In this document: one piece after another, positions 25,946 through 34,768 of the stretch | How the letters are laid out: each line of letters begins with the position of its first letter | Numbering within the stretch: position 1 is the first letter of the stretch | From: Thermoplasmata archaeon | GTDB taxonomy: Archaea > Thermoplasmatota > Thermoplasmata > Lutacidiplasmatales > UBA184 | Length of the DNA stretch: 64,000 nucleotides | Direction of reading: 5' to 3' | Assembly (NCBI GenBank): GCA_021796385.1 | Contig: JAJYXQ010000055.1 | Coordinates: forward strand, 1-64,000 | Notes under the pieces: model-generated | The model's database searches: none | Told to the model about the DNA's origin: nothing | The model's input: only the letters and a program-made list of their open reading frames with translations | Program-made: the position numbers and the translations under genes

Positions 25946-26266
25946 TCATTCCTTCTGTGTTTCGCTGACGATCTCCTTCACCATTCCGGTGATGGTCTCG
26001 GTTCCCTTCGGCGGGAGGCCGAAGAGCGGTAGGGTGCTCGCCACCCGGAGGTAGAGGTTCAGCTGTTCCTCTGCCGCCTTCGTGATCTGGTGGTAGCTGT
26101 ACCAGGAATACTCCAAGAATTCCTTCTGGAGGTTCCGGGTCCAGTTGAGGTAGGCCTCGAGGTCCTGGGCGCCGACACTGCCGGCGCGGGCCATGGACTC
26201 CTCCACATCCTTCCATGCGTTCAGGCTCGCGGCGATGCTCTGGTTCTGGTTGTTTTCTTCGCTCAT
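25946..26266 (-). CDS. Small helical phasin-like protein in the PHA operon
   Basis: A 106-residue all-helical, soluble protein with Asn/Gln-rich start and central segments LEAYLNWTRNLQKEFLEYSW and HQITKAAEEQLNLYLRVAS. The aromatic-rich amphipathic helices resemble phasins, the small proteins that coat PHA granules. They also resemble the N-terminal part of PhaE, so a granule-surface role is likely but unproven. It starts within the phaB stop (4-bp overlap) and ends at the phaE start. No named family is recognised from sequence alone. Confidence 0.65.
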   Translation of the reverse strand: MSEENNQNQSIAASLNAWKDVEESMARAGSVGAQDLEAYLNWTRNLQKEFLEYSWYSYHQITKAAEEQLNLYLRVASTLPLFGLPPKGTETITGMVKEIVSETQKE

Positions 26267-27009
26267 ATGTACATTCCCCCATTCAGATTGAGGACTGACC
26301 CGGTGATGTAGTTCGCATCCTCCGAGACGAGATAGACCACCGACATGGCGACCTCTCTCGGGGTACCGAACCGGCCCATGGGAATCTGGGCGAGGATCTT
26401 GGCCTTGACCTTGTCCGGGATCCCCTGGACCATCGGCGTGTTGATGAAACCGGGGGCGACGACATTCACCGTGGTTCCTCGGGGCGCCAGCTCGCGCGCC
26501 AGCGCCTTCGTGAACCCGATGATGCCGCTCTTGCTGGCGGCGTAATTGACTTGACCCACGTTGCCCATCTGGCCCACGAGGGATGAGATGTTGACGATGC
26601 GACCGTGGCCGCTGTCCACAATGTCTTCAACGAAAGCCTTCGTACAGTGGTAAACTCCCGAGAGGTTCACCTGGATGACCTCGTCCCATTGGTCGTCCGT
26701 CATCTTGGAGAACAGGCTGTCGCGGTTGATACCGGCACAATTGACGAGGGTGTCCAGCTTGCCGAACTTCGAGTGGATATCCTCCTTCAGGGCTGAGACC
26801 TCCGTCATCTTTTCGATCTGGGCCTTGAAGGCGATGGACTTGCGGCCGACCTTCTCTATCGAGCGGACCACCTTGTCCGCCTCCGATTGGTTGTGGTTGT
26901 ATTGGATGGCGACATCCGCACCCTCTTCGGCCAACGCCAATGCAATCTCAAGTCCAATCCCGCCGCTGCCTCCCGTGACGAGCACTCGTCTGTTTGACAC
27001 CCGGTTCAT
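26263..27009 (-). CDS. phaB: Acetoacetyl-CoA reductase (FabG/PhaB-type SDR)
   Basis: A 248-residue classical short-chain dehydrogenase. It has the cofactor loop VTGGSGGIGLEIA (12-24), VNCAGINRD, the catalytic Ser in NISSLVG, YAASKSG (Tyr-x3-Lys) and the C-terminal TGSVLNLNGGMYI. In PHA operons this enzyme reduces acetoacetyl-CoA to (R)-3-hydroxybutyryl-CoA, the PhaC substrate. A FabG role cannot be excluded from sequence, but archaea lack typical type II fatty acid synthesis. It overlaps its neighbours on both sides by 4 bp. Confidence 0.9.
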   Translation of the reverse strand: MNRVSNRRVLVTGGSGGIGLEIALALAEEGADVAIQYNHNQSEADKVVRSIEKVGRKSIAFKAQIEKMTEVSALKEDIHSKFGKLDTLVNCAGINRDSLFSKMTDDQWDEVIQVNLSGVYHCTKAFVEDIVDSGHGRIVNISSLVGQMGNVGQVNYAASKSGIIGFTKALARELAPRGTTVNVVAPGFINTPMVQGIPDKVKAKILAQIPMGRFGTPREVAMSVVYLVSEDANYITGSVLNLNGGMYI

Positions 27010-27314
27010 GGTTCCCTCTTGGTGCCCTTCGACTTGCGCGAGCTTAAGACATCAGTGGCGGCTGCGAAGGGGGCGGTGTACGCCTTCTGCAGCGCGAGGT
27101 ACTGGTCCACTGTGCGCTGCACCTGGTCACGGACCACTTCCTCGATCCCCTTCAGGTACGGGAGGCTGCCCGCGGAGAGATCATCGTTCCCTTCACCGGG
27201 GATTACCACGAGAACCTCTCGTCCAGCGAACTCGCGCAGGCCGCTCACCTGACCGTTCGGGCTCACCTTCCGGGTCCCGACGATCTTGCCTCCGGCGCCG
27301 AGGTCGATCCGCAT
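27006..27314 (-). CDS. AbrB/SpoVT-like DNA-binding protein, probable regulator of the PHA operon
   Basis: A 102-residue protein. Residues 10-40 (IVGTRKVSPNGQVSGLREF, then GREVLVVIPG) match the swapped-hairpin AbrB/SpoVT domain in its short archaeal form. The rest is helical (KGIEEVVRDQVQRTVDQYLALQ) with a basic tail. Haloarchaea use an AbrB-type regulator, PhaR, that sits at the head of a phasin operon and represses it, so the same role is inferred here. The ATG at 27314 follows a TATA box and a 16-bp palindrome. A longer reading through the palindrome is rejected. Confidence 0.7.
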   Translation of the reverse strand: MRIDLGAGGKIVGTRKVSPNGQVSGLREFAGREVLVVIPGEGNDDLSAGSLPYLKGIEEVVRDQVQRTVDQYLALQKAYTAPFAAATDVLSSRKSKGTKREP

Positions 27315-27332
27315 GTCTCGCTGTGCCTCAAT

Positions 27333-27348
27333 GTGCACTATAGTGCAC
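27333..27348 (-). promoter_or_regulatory. Perfect 16-bp palindrome, probable operator of the PHA operon
   Basis: GTGCACTATAGTGCAC is fully self-complementary. It sits 4 nt downstream of the operon TATA box, covering the region up to the expected transcription start, and 18 nt before the first start codon. A dimer bound here would block the preinitiation complex, so autorepression by the AbrB-like first gene product is the simplest reading. Confidence 0.65.
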
Positions 27349-27352
27349 TGTG

Positions 27353-27360
27353 TATTTAAA
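27353..27360 (-). promoter_or_regulatory. TATA box of the PHA operon
   Basis: On the minus strand TTTAAATA lies about 40 nt before the ATG at 27314, predicting a transcription start near 27331 and a leader of roughly 17 nt. Confidence 0.65.
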
Positions 27361-27365
27361 GCCAC

Positions 27366-27843
27366 CGTACTTTTCCGTTAGGGCTGGGCCTCTAGCCGGC
27401 GCGCTATTAGTGGTGTGCTCTCAACGCCGCAGTCAGGCGATGATGGCTTGGAGGTTTGATGGTCGGAGGCTTCGGGAAAACATGGCGAACCGGTCCTGGG
27501 ACCCTTCTTGCCCACGCCAGACACCGGAACGTGCTCCGTCCCCCGCTCCAATCCGGAAACACTCGTCGGATCAGCTCACCGAAGGCGAGTGGTGGGTAGT
27601 CGAGAACTGGACCGCCCGGGGGCCCTCGTTTCGGGGATCCGAGGCTTGCTCGATCCCCGAGTCTGCGGACTCAAAGGCGTCCAAGAGTGCCTCGAAGACC
27701 CCGGATTCCGACAGTTTCTGGATGTGCTGTTGGGTCGACCTCCAACGAACTCTCGAGGGATTCAGTCGACCCTTGGGTCTCTGGTGGAAGCGATTCTGAC
27801 CCGACCGAGCATCCTTATAATATGCTATAACATAGGAGGCGCA
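27366..27843. other. 478-bp region between the PHA operon and the GH25 surface gene
   Basis: No convincing gene is seen. Open frames cross it, but none has a recognisable domain or start context, and one is simply the untranslated extension of the GH25 frame. At its right end are CTTATAATAT (27814-27823), a probable TATA box, and GGAGG (27835-27839) just before the GH25 ATG. Confidence 0.4.
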
Positions 27844-30621
27844 ATGCCAAGCCCTGTCCCGGAACATCCGAAGACCTGGGATTCCCGAGTGTCCATCACT
27901 GCTGGTCGGGCCCTCGCAGCGGGAGCGGCCCTCCTTGTCGTGCTTTCTGTGGGGGTGGTGGGGGGGGCCGTGGTTTCCTGGCATGGGCCATTGGGCGCGA
28001 TTCCCTCACATCTTCTCCCCACCTCTACGCCATCTATCAGGGAATCCACCGAACGGTCCTTACACCCCGCGGCCACTTACCCGGGCGGGGTAGACGTCTC
28101 TCATGGCCAAGGAACAATCAACTGGAATTCCACAGCGAGCGCTGGCATCCAGTTCGCCATTGCCAAGGCTACCCAAGGCACCACCTTCACCGATCCCGAT
28201 TTCGTTTCGAACATGGTGAATGGCCGGGCGGCCGGAGTTTACATGGGTGCTTACGATTATGCCTGCCCCGTCACTGATAGCGGTCATTATTGCACTGCGA
28301 CCAACGCCACGACCGAGGCCAACTTCTTCCTCAATGAGGCGGGTCCGTACTTCAAATCAGGATACCTCTACCCCGCGCTCGACCTTGAAGAAGGATGCGG
28401 ATCCATCACACCCCAGCAAATGACCGATTGGGTCGTGCAATGGATGAGCACCGTCCAGTCCTACGCCTTGAAATACGACAACAAGAGCATCACGCCGTTC
28501 ATCTACATGTCCCAGAGCTACGCTTCGACTTCATGCATGACCTCCACCGTCACGCAGTACCCACTATGGATCGCGGATCCCGGCGCCAGTTCCCCTGGTA
28601 CTGGGTTCTTCCCAACGTGGACCTTGTGGCAGTACAGCTGGACGGGGACCGTTTCGGGGATAATTGGCCAAGTCGATGAGGATTACTTCAACGGGAACAT
28701 CTCCCAATTGGTCAGCGGGTACACCTTCGGTGGTAACGGGACCGGCGGTACACCCCTCACTTCTAATTACGGCATCACCGACCTGACCAATGGCAGTTCC
28801 ATCCACTGTTTCAATTCGGTCAAGTCGGGAGACCAGCTGGAATTCATTGCAAGCGTGACCGGCGGTACCAAGCCTTACGCATATTCTTGGAATTTCGGTG
28901 ATGGGACTACTGGGACCGGGAGCCCCGCAAACCATTCCTACACCAAGACCGGCACGGTCGATCCGATCTTGACTGTGACGGATGCCAAGGGGGCCACGAA
29001 CTCAACAGGTCAGGGTTGTCCCCTCACCATAACGTCGGGTATGACTCTCACCTCCCCGCTCAGCGCGAATCCAAACCCTGTGGGAACGGGGAATTCCACC
29101 ACCTTGTCGGTAGCGGTTACTGGCGGCACGTCTCCATACACCTACGCTTACGTCGGATTGCCCGCAGGATGCGCGAGCCAGAACCTCGCCTCGTTCTCGT
29201 GCGTTCCGACCAAGGCGGGGAGCTACCCCATCACCGTGTATGTGAATGATAGCGCAAAACATACCATCACTTCTTCCGCCTTACTCACCGTCCAAAGTAG
29301 CAGCCTTCCCACACTCTCAGGGGTGGTCATCCAGGCCGCTTCGAGCACGCTCTCTATTGGCACCAATGAAACTTTGCTGGCGGTCCCGAGTTGCACTGGA
29401 GGTACGTGTCCTTCATCTGGCATCACTTACGTCTGGTCCGTCAGTAACTCGCTTGCCAACCTGAGCACCACCGGTCAACAGTCTACCGTTATCACCGCCG
29501 GGAGCCAGGCGGGTACCGTCGTCGTGCAAGTGGTAGCATCACTGAACGGGGGTTCGCAAACCGGTTCCACAAGCATCACGATCACAAACAGCTCGATCCC
29601 CATCTTGTCCACGGTAACCATCAGCCCGGCCAATCCCCAAGTTCAACCCAATTCCACCACGATGTTCTCGGCCGCCGCGGGGTGCACTGGCGGCACTTGC
29701 CCCTCGGGAGTATCCTATGCCTGGACTGTCAACAACACTCTCGGATCGCTCACTTCCCCTTCGGGAGCCTCCACGACCTTTGTCGCAGGTGGCTTCGCCG
29801 GATCGGTCTTACTTCAGGTCACAGCCTCGCTCGGGGGCCATTCGGCTGCGGCCACCTCTACCATCACCATCGTGTTCGCGGGGCAGGGAACCTTGACCGC
29901 CGTGAGCATTTCCCCGGTTTCTCCGACCCTGGCCCCGGGGAGCCAAACGGCGCTTACCGCAACCCCGACATGCCTGGGCGGTTCTTGCCCAACGGGGATA
30001 ACGTATTCGTGGTCCGTGAACAACTCCCTCGCCAGCATCAGCCCCACCTCTGGAGCCAGCGTCAAACTCGTTGCCGGGAGCAGTCCCGGTCTGGCGACGG
30101 TCACCGTGAAGGCCTCCCTTGGGTCGGGTACCATGATCGGCACGGACCCGGTAACGATCTCTTCATCCGCTGGTGGATACCTTACTTCGGTCAGCATCTC
30201 CCCCACATCCGGGTCTATCTCTGCGGGGGCATCGTCCGTATACACGGCATCCATCGCCTGCTCCGGGAACTGTCCTTCCGGGGTCACCTACCTTTGGACA
30301 TACACCAACCAAAGCCTCGGCAAGCTCAATGCCACAACGGGCACGTCCGTGACCTTCGCTTCGAGCGGCGCACCCGGCTCCTTCACCTTGACCGTCACGG
30401 CATCCGCCGGAACGACCTCGGTCCAGGGCTCGGTCAACGTGACGGTCCGCTCGTCCTCAGGGACATCCACCTCTACTCCCTTCTCGCTTTCGTCAACGGA
30501 TGTGGACCTCTTGCTCATCGGACTGATCGCTCTGGTAGGCGTGGTTGGGATAGCCGTCGTTCTCAGGTCTCGTCGGATGAAAGCGCCTCCACCGGAGCCC
30601 GATCCGTCCGTTTACCCATAG
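27844..30621 (+). CDS. Surface protein with GH25 muramidase domain, PKD and Ig-like repeats
   Basis: A 925-residue protein. A membrane/signal segment spans 22-45. A GH25 (Chalaropsis-type lysozyme) domain lies at about 82-285 with GVDVSHGQG (Asp84), FAIAKATQG, YPALDLEEG (Asp180, Glu182, the catalytic DxE) and LWQYSWTG ... GQVDEDYF. One PKD domain (about 305-390), one Ig-like repeat and four repeats with CTGGTCPSG-type cores follow. A C-terminal membrane helix and basic stop-transfer RSRRMK close the chain. GH25 enzymes cut bacterial peptidoglycan, which archaea lack, so a weapon against or feeding on bacteria is likely. Start ATG follows GGAGG; domains intact. Confidence 0.85.
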   Translation: MPSPVPEHPKTWDSRVSITAGRALAAGAALLVVLSVGVVGGAVVSWHGPLGAIPSHLLPTSTPSIRESTERSLHPAATYPGGVDVSHGQGTINWNSTASAGIQFAIAKATQGTTFTDPDFVSNMVNGRAAGVYMGAYDYACPVTDSGHYCTATNATTEANFFLNEAGPYFKSGYLYPALDLEEGCGSITPQQMTDWVVQWMSTVQSYALKYDNKSITPFIYMSQSYASTSCMTSTVTQYPLWIADPGASSPGTGFFPTWTLWQYSWTGTVSGIIGQVDEDYFNGNISQLVSGYTFGGNGTGGTPLTSNYGITDLTNGSSIHCFNSVKSGDQLEFIASVTGGTKPYAYSWNFGDGTTGTGSPANHSYTKTGTVDPILTVTDAKGATNSTGQGCPLTITSGMTLTSPLSANPNPVGTGNSTTLSVAVTGGTSPYTYAYVGLPAGCASQNLASFSCVPTKAGSYPITVYVNDSAKHTITSSALLTVQSSSLPTLSGVVIQAASSTLSIGTNETLLAVPSCTGGTCPSSGITYVWSVSNSLANLSTTGQQSTVITAGSQAGTVVVQVVASLNGGSQTGSTSITITNSSIPILSTVTISPANPQVQPNSTTMFSAAAGCTGGTCPSGVSYAWTVNNTLGSLTSPSGASTTFVAGGFAGSVLLQVTASLGGHSAAATSTITIVFAGQGTLTAVSISPVSPTLAPGSQTALTATPTCLGGSCPTGITYSWSVNNSLASISPTSGASVKLVAGSSPGLATVTVKASLGSGTMIGTDPVTISSSAGGYLTSVSISPTSGSISAGASSVYTASIACSGNCPSGVTYLWTYTNQSLGKLNATTGTSVTFASSGAPGSFTLTVTASAGTTSVQGSVNVTVRSSSGTSTSTPFSLSSTDVDLLLIGLIALVGVVGIAVVLRSRRMKAPPPEPDPSVYP

Positions 30622-30830
30622 GAAGGACTCAGTCCCCAAGCGCGCGTTTTTCCATAGTCTATTTCGCCATCCATTTCCCAAGTTGGCGCCAGTCTCTCCG
30701 ATTCACCCGGTTAAGCTCGCGCCCTTTCGGCGAGTACAGAACGAAGTGGCGGTCCGGGTCCCGACAGCTTTAAACGGAAGTTCGAGCTATGTTTTGTCAC
30801 GGGGTCTTTGTGCCCCACCTAAGGTTGGCA

Positions 30831-33800
30831 ATGAAGGTAGAAGTGAAGCGCTGGGTTCTTGTGAGTCTGATCGTGGTATGCATGACTTTGATCCTATCTA
30901 GCGCCAGCGTCATTGCCGGCGAGACGGGATCAAGTAACATTACCAGCACGGGCCATGTCCCAGGGGGTCCTTTGGGATACACTCCGATGGTGATTCACCC
31001 GTCTGCCACTTTCACCATCTACCACAACTACACATATACGGGCACGGTCCAACAGTGGACTATTCCCTCCGGTGTCAAAGAAATCAATGTGACCTTGGCC
31101 GGAGCCGCGGGAAACAGTACTACCTTCCCCGGGAATTCCAAGGTTTCCGGTGGTCCTGGGGCAAACTTCACGACTCCCATCCTAACAACGGGCTTATCGA
31201 CCATCTACATTTTTGTAGGGGGAATGAACGGTTGGGATGGTGGAGGTTCAGGGGGGACCAGTCCCGCTGGAACGGGTGACTATGGGGGAAATGGTGGCGG
31301 CCAATCCCTGATATGTACCGGCGGAGCAACTTGTAACATGTCGCAGGCGGATGTCATTGCCGACGCCGCCGGCGGGGGAGGCGCGGGTGGGAGTACGTCA
31401 TACCACACCACTGGTGGGGGCGCCGGTGGTGCAGCGGGAGGCGGTGGACCACCGTTGGCAGCAGGTCCCGCAGCTGGTAATGGGGCCGGTGGGAGTGGCG
31501 GACCCGCTCCAGGCAACGGTGGACTCGGCGCGGGTCCTGGAAACGCCGGGGCGGGAGGTACGGGGGTTGGCAACTCTTTGGCAGGGGGTAACGGAGGTGT
31601 GCTCTATGGCGGGACAGGGTCGAATGGAACTTCGGGCCCGGGTGGAGGCGACGGTGGTGGTGGCGGTGGTGGCGGTGGCTATTATGGAGGGGGCGCTGGA
31701 AGTGCTGGCGGAAACAGCTACGACGCCGGGGGGGGAGGCGGTGGCGGGTCAAGCTTCGTTCGTGCCGCGGCCGTCCCTACCGGGATGCATCCTGTTGTGA
31801 CAGCAAACAACACAAAGGAAGGTTACATCTCCATTGAATTCACCGCGAACGACAATCTTGTGGCCAATGCACCAACCCCTGCCGGGCTTGCCATTGATTC
31901 AGGACAGTCCGTCACGCTGCACTCCAACGTTGTGGGCGGGGTGGGAGCGATTGCGTTCCAATGGTACTCCATAAGCAACCTCACCGGGAACCCCGCGTGT
32001 ACAAGCGGAGTCTTGGTCGGAACCACGGCATCGATCACTTCTTCCCCCCTTACTACGAACACCTCGTTCTGTTATGTGGCGAATGATTCCATTGGCGCGA
32101 ATTCGGCTTCGGCTTGGGACAGTGTCGCGGTAAACCCGGCGCTTGTCGCCAATCCAGTTACTCCGAGCAATCCGGTCTTCGATTCGAGCCAGAATGTCAC
32201 GCTCGTTTCACATGCAAAGGGGGGGACTCCTGGATTCGCTTATCAATGGTTCAATTCGAGTTCGAACGGCAGCGCATGCAACGCAGGAACCTCCATTACC
32301 GGTGGGAACAAGACATCGGTCAACGTTTCCAAGTCCGGTTTCTATTGCTATGAGGTCACCGACAGTTCTTCTGCCGGGCCGGTGTCGGTGGGTTCGACCT
32401 GGGACTTCGTGGTCGTGAACGGGCCGCTCCTCGCCAACCCTATCACCCCTGGGTCACCCACAATAGACCAGGGACAATCTTTGGTGCTCCATTCTTCCGC
32501 TTCAGGAGGCACGGCCCCTTTGTCGTACCTCTGGGAGTCCTCCATTTCCAACTCGACCCCGTGTTCTTCTGGTACCCCTTCCGGGACAAGCCAGAATGCC
32601 ACGGTGTCTCCGAGCGCGAACACGTATTACTGCTACATCGTGAACGACAGTTCTCCGGCTGGGAGCGTGAGCGTTTCGTCTCTCTGGGACATGGTGACAG
32701 TGAATCCGCCCTTGGTTGCGGGGCCGATCACCCCGGCACTACCCAACATCACTGCCGGCAGTTCGCTGACCCTCACCGCCCACCCGAGTGGCGGAACGGT
32801 CGCCTACGCTTACCAGTGGTACGCGGGGACATCCGCCACGTGTTCCCAGGATCCCGCCATCTCTGGGGCCAATGCAGCCACCTACTCGGCTACACCTTCC
32901 GCCAACACTTACTACTGTTACAGCGTCATCGATAGCAGTCAAGGCACCCCTTCGGCGAATGTCACCTCTTCTTCTGACCTCGTCTCTGTCAAAGGGGTCG
33001 TGCTGCCCCTCAGCATCACGAGCTTTGCGGCCACTCCCAACCCGGTGCAGGTGAACGCAACGATTACCATCGCCACGGTCGCTACGGGCGGAGTCACACC
33101 CTACAGTTACTCGTACGGAGGTCTTCCCTCGGGGTGCACCTCTCAGAACGCCGCTACCTGGTCGTGCGCGCCCCACAGCCCGGGCACATTCACGCTCTCC
33201 GTGACCGTCACAGACAAGCAAGGAAAGGCCGCCAATGATACCTTGAAGCTTACCGTGAATCCTGCGGCTGCGGGAAGCCCTGTGATCGCCAGTTTCACAG
33301 CTACCCCCGCATCGATCAACCTTGGAAGCTCATCTACCATCGCAGTAAAGGCCACGGGTGGTACTCCCCCCTACTCCTACGCTTACGCCGGTCTCCCGCC
33401 GGGATGCTCGGCGGGGAAAGTGGCGCAATTCACATGCACTCCGACCTCGCCCGGGAACTTCTCCATATCGGTCACGGTCACGGACAGCACAGCGAAATCG
33501 GTGAGCAGTTCGACCCTCCTTACCGTCACCGGCCAAGCCACGCCCTTGGTGGTGTCGCTGAAGTCCAATGCCTCCAGCATCTCTTTGGGGGGAACGATCA
33601 CTTTGACCGCCACGCTCAAGGGCGGGGTCGGCCCATTCCAATACGTCTGGTCGGTCAACGGGGCGAATTCCACTACGAACCAGAACCTGAGTTGGGTCTA
33701 CCGGCCCTCTTCAGCGGGGAATTACCGTTTCGTCCTTTGGGTGAAGGATGCCCGGGGAGTGACGGTCGGGAGCAATGCGGTGAACCTCACGGTCACTTCC

Positions 33801-34391
33801 GGCTCTACTACCTCATCCCCGTCATCATCTTGGCTCAGCAACAACTACTGGCTGATCATCCTCCTCATTGTAATCCTCGGATTGCTCCTGCTCTTGCTCT
33901 ATTGGCGGTCCCGCCATAGCAACAAACCCACCCCTGTTAGCGAAGGAGCGACTTCGGCCGAAGTAGCGGGCGAAGCGGGAGGCGCTGCGGTGGTTGCGGG
34001 AAGCGCAACCCCGGAGTGGTCTGAAGAGGGGATCGCAGAAACCCACACCGAGGGTTCTGCCCCGTCAGAACCCTCAGACGCTTCCGGTGAAGAGCCAGCT
34101 ATCACTCCAGAGCCCGCCGCGGGCGAAGAAGCCGAATCGACCCCCAGGGATGAGAGTGGGTCGTCCGGGCCCAGCGAGAGTGAGGCCGCTTCAGAGGACA
34201 GCCCCGCTCCTGAAGAAGGACCCTCCGGAGAGCCTCCGGCCGAACCCGCGCCCGAATCGTCGGATACCGATGACGCGGAACCTGCCCCTGCAGAAGATGC
34301 CTCGGAAGACGATACCGAAGAACCCTCTGACCCCGAAGGCGAAGAGGACCCCTCAACTTCCCCTTCCGAAAAAGAGGACGACAAGGAGTAG
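30831..34391 (+). CDS. Giant surface protein: glycine-rich head, Ig-like repeats, membrane anchor, acidic tail
   Basis: A 1186-residue protein. A signal segment (about 8-30) is followed by a beta-domain (WTIPSGVKEINVTLAGAAG) and about 180 residues very rich in Gly. Together these resemble glycine-rich PPC/lectin-like modules of secreted proteins. Then come four repeats of the ANPxTPxxPxIDxGQSxxLxS type, three further Ig-like repeats, and a membrane helix (NYWLIILLIVILGLLLLLLY). After it lies a roughly 165-residue cytoplasmic tail rich in Glu, Ser, Pro and Asp. AAGGT lies 5 nt before the ATG, and TTTAAA at 30769-30774 is a likely TATA box. Role unknown; S-layer-associated adhesin is plausible. 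Confidence 0.72.
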   Translation: MKVEVKRWVLVSLIVVCMTLILSSASVIAGETGSSNITSTGHVPGGPLGYTPMVIHPSATFTIYHNYTYTGTVQQWTIPSGVKEINVTLAGAAGNSTTFPGNSKVSGGPGANFTTPILTTGLSTIYIFVGGMNGWDGGGSGGTSPAGTGDYGGNGGGQSLICTGGATCNMSQADVIADAAGGGGAGGSTSYHTTGGGAGGAAGGGGPPLAAGPAAGNGAGGSGGPAPGNGGLGAGPGNAGAGGTGVGNSLAGGNGGVLYGGTGSNGTSGPGGGDGGGGGGGGGYYGGGAGSAGGNSYDAGGGGGGGSSFVRAAAVPTGMHPVVTANNTKEGYISIEFTANDNLVANAPTPAGLAIDSGQSVTLHSNVVGGVGAIAFQWYSISNLTGNPACTSGVLVGTTASITSSPLTTNTSFCYVANDSIGANSASAWDSVAVNPALVANPVTPSNPVFDSSQNVTLVSHAKGGTPGFAYQWFNSSSNGSACNAGTSITGGNKTSVNVSKSGFYCYEVTDSSSAGPVSVGSTWDFVVVNGPLLANPITPGSPTIDQGQSLVLHSSASGGTAPLSYLWESSISNSTPCSSGTPSGTSQNATVSPSANTYYCYIVNDSSPAGSVSVSSLWDMVTVNPPLVAGPITPALPNITAGSSLTLTAHPSGGTVAYAYQWYAGTSATCSQDPAISGANAATYSATPSANTYYCYSVIDSSQGTPSANVTSSSDLVSVKGVVLPLSITSFAATPNPVQVNATITIATVATGGVTPYSYSYGGLPSGCTSQNAATWSCAPHSPGTFTLSVTVTDKQGKAANDTLKLTVNPAAAGSPVIASFTATPASINLGSSSTIAVKATGGTPPYSYAYAGLPPGCSAGKVAQFTCTPTSPGNFSISVTVTDSTAKSVSSSTLLTVTGQATPLVVSLKSNASSISLGGTITLTATLKGGVGPFQYVWSVNGANSTTNQNLSWVYRPSSAGNYRFVLWVKDARGVTVGSNAVNLTVTSGSTTSSPSSSWLSNNYWLIILLIVILGLLLLLLYWRSRHSNKPTPVSEGATSAEVAGEAGGAAVVAGSATPEWSEEGIAETHTEGSAPSEPSDASGEEPAITPEPAAGEEAESTPRDESGSSGPSESEAASEDSPAPEEGPSGEPPAEPAPESSDTDDAEPAPAEDASEDDTEEPSDPEGEEDPSTSPSEKEDDKE

Positions 34392-34768
34392 GTTTCACAC
34401 GGGTATGTTCTCCTTCGAGTCCGATACCCGACGGGTCGTTGGCGTCCTTGGCCCCCGGCTCTTCCGGGGTGTGTGAAGGTGCAAAGTATTCCAACCGAGA
34501 CTCCTTCCATTTCCGAGACATACCCTATCAACCTTCTCTTTCCGCCATGCACGATTCTCTTGCCGACGCAGATCCTGAGCGGTCAGCGAGTGTCGTTGAA
34601 GGCCCCCCTCCGGGCCCATCCATCGTCCTCGCCGTGGGCTTCTCCCCCGTCGGAAAGGCTCTTCCCTAACACCCCGTGCCGTTCGAGACGATCGAACCGT
34701 TTGCTGGGGCGGCCATGCCAAAGATGGGAACGGCCGTGCGCCGGAAGCGGCCCAAAGATGACGACAGG
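34392..34768. other. 377-bp gap between convergent genes
   Basis: This lies between the ends of the acidic-tail surface protein and the second STAND ATPase. No gene, RNA or repeat was recognised in it; open frames here read as shadows with no start signal. Confidence 0.4.

Noticed and set aside
27508-27843. N-terminal extension of the GH25 protein by 112 codons
   Set aside because: The extension crosses a strong TATA box and has no domain. The ATG at 27844 is preceded by GGAGG and followed by a normal signal segment.
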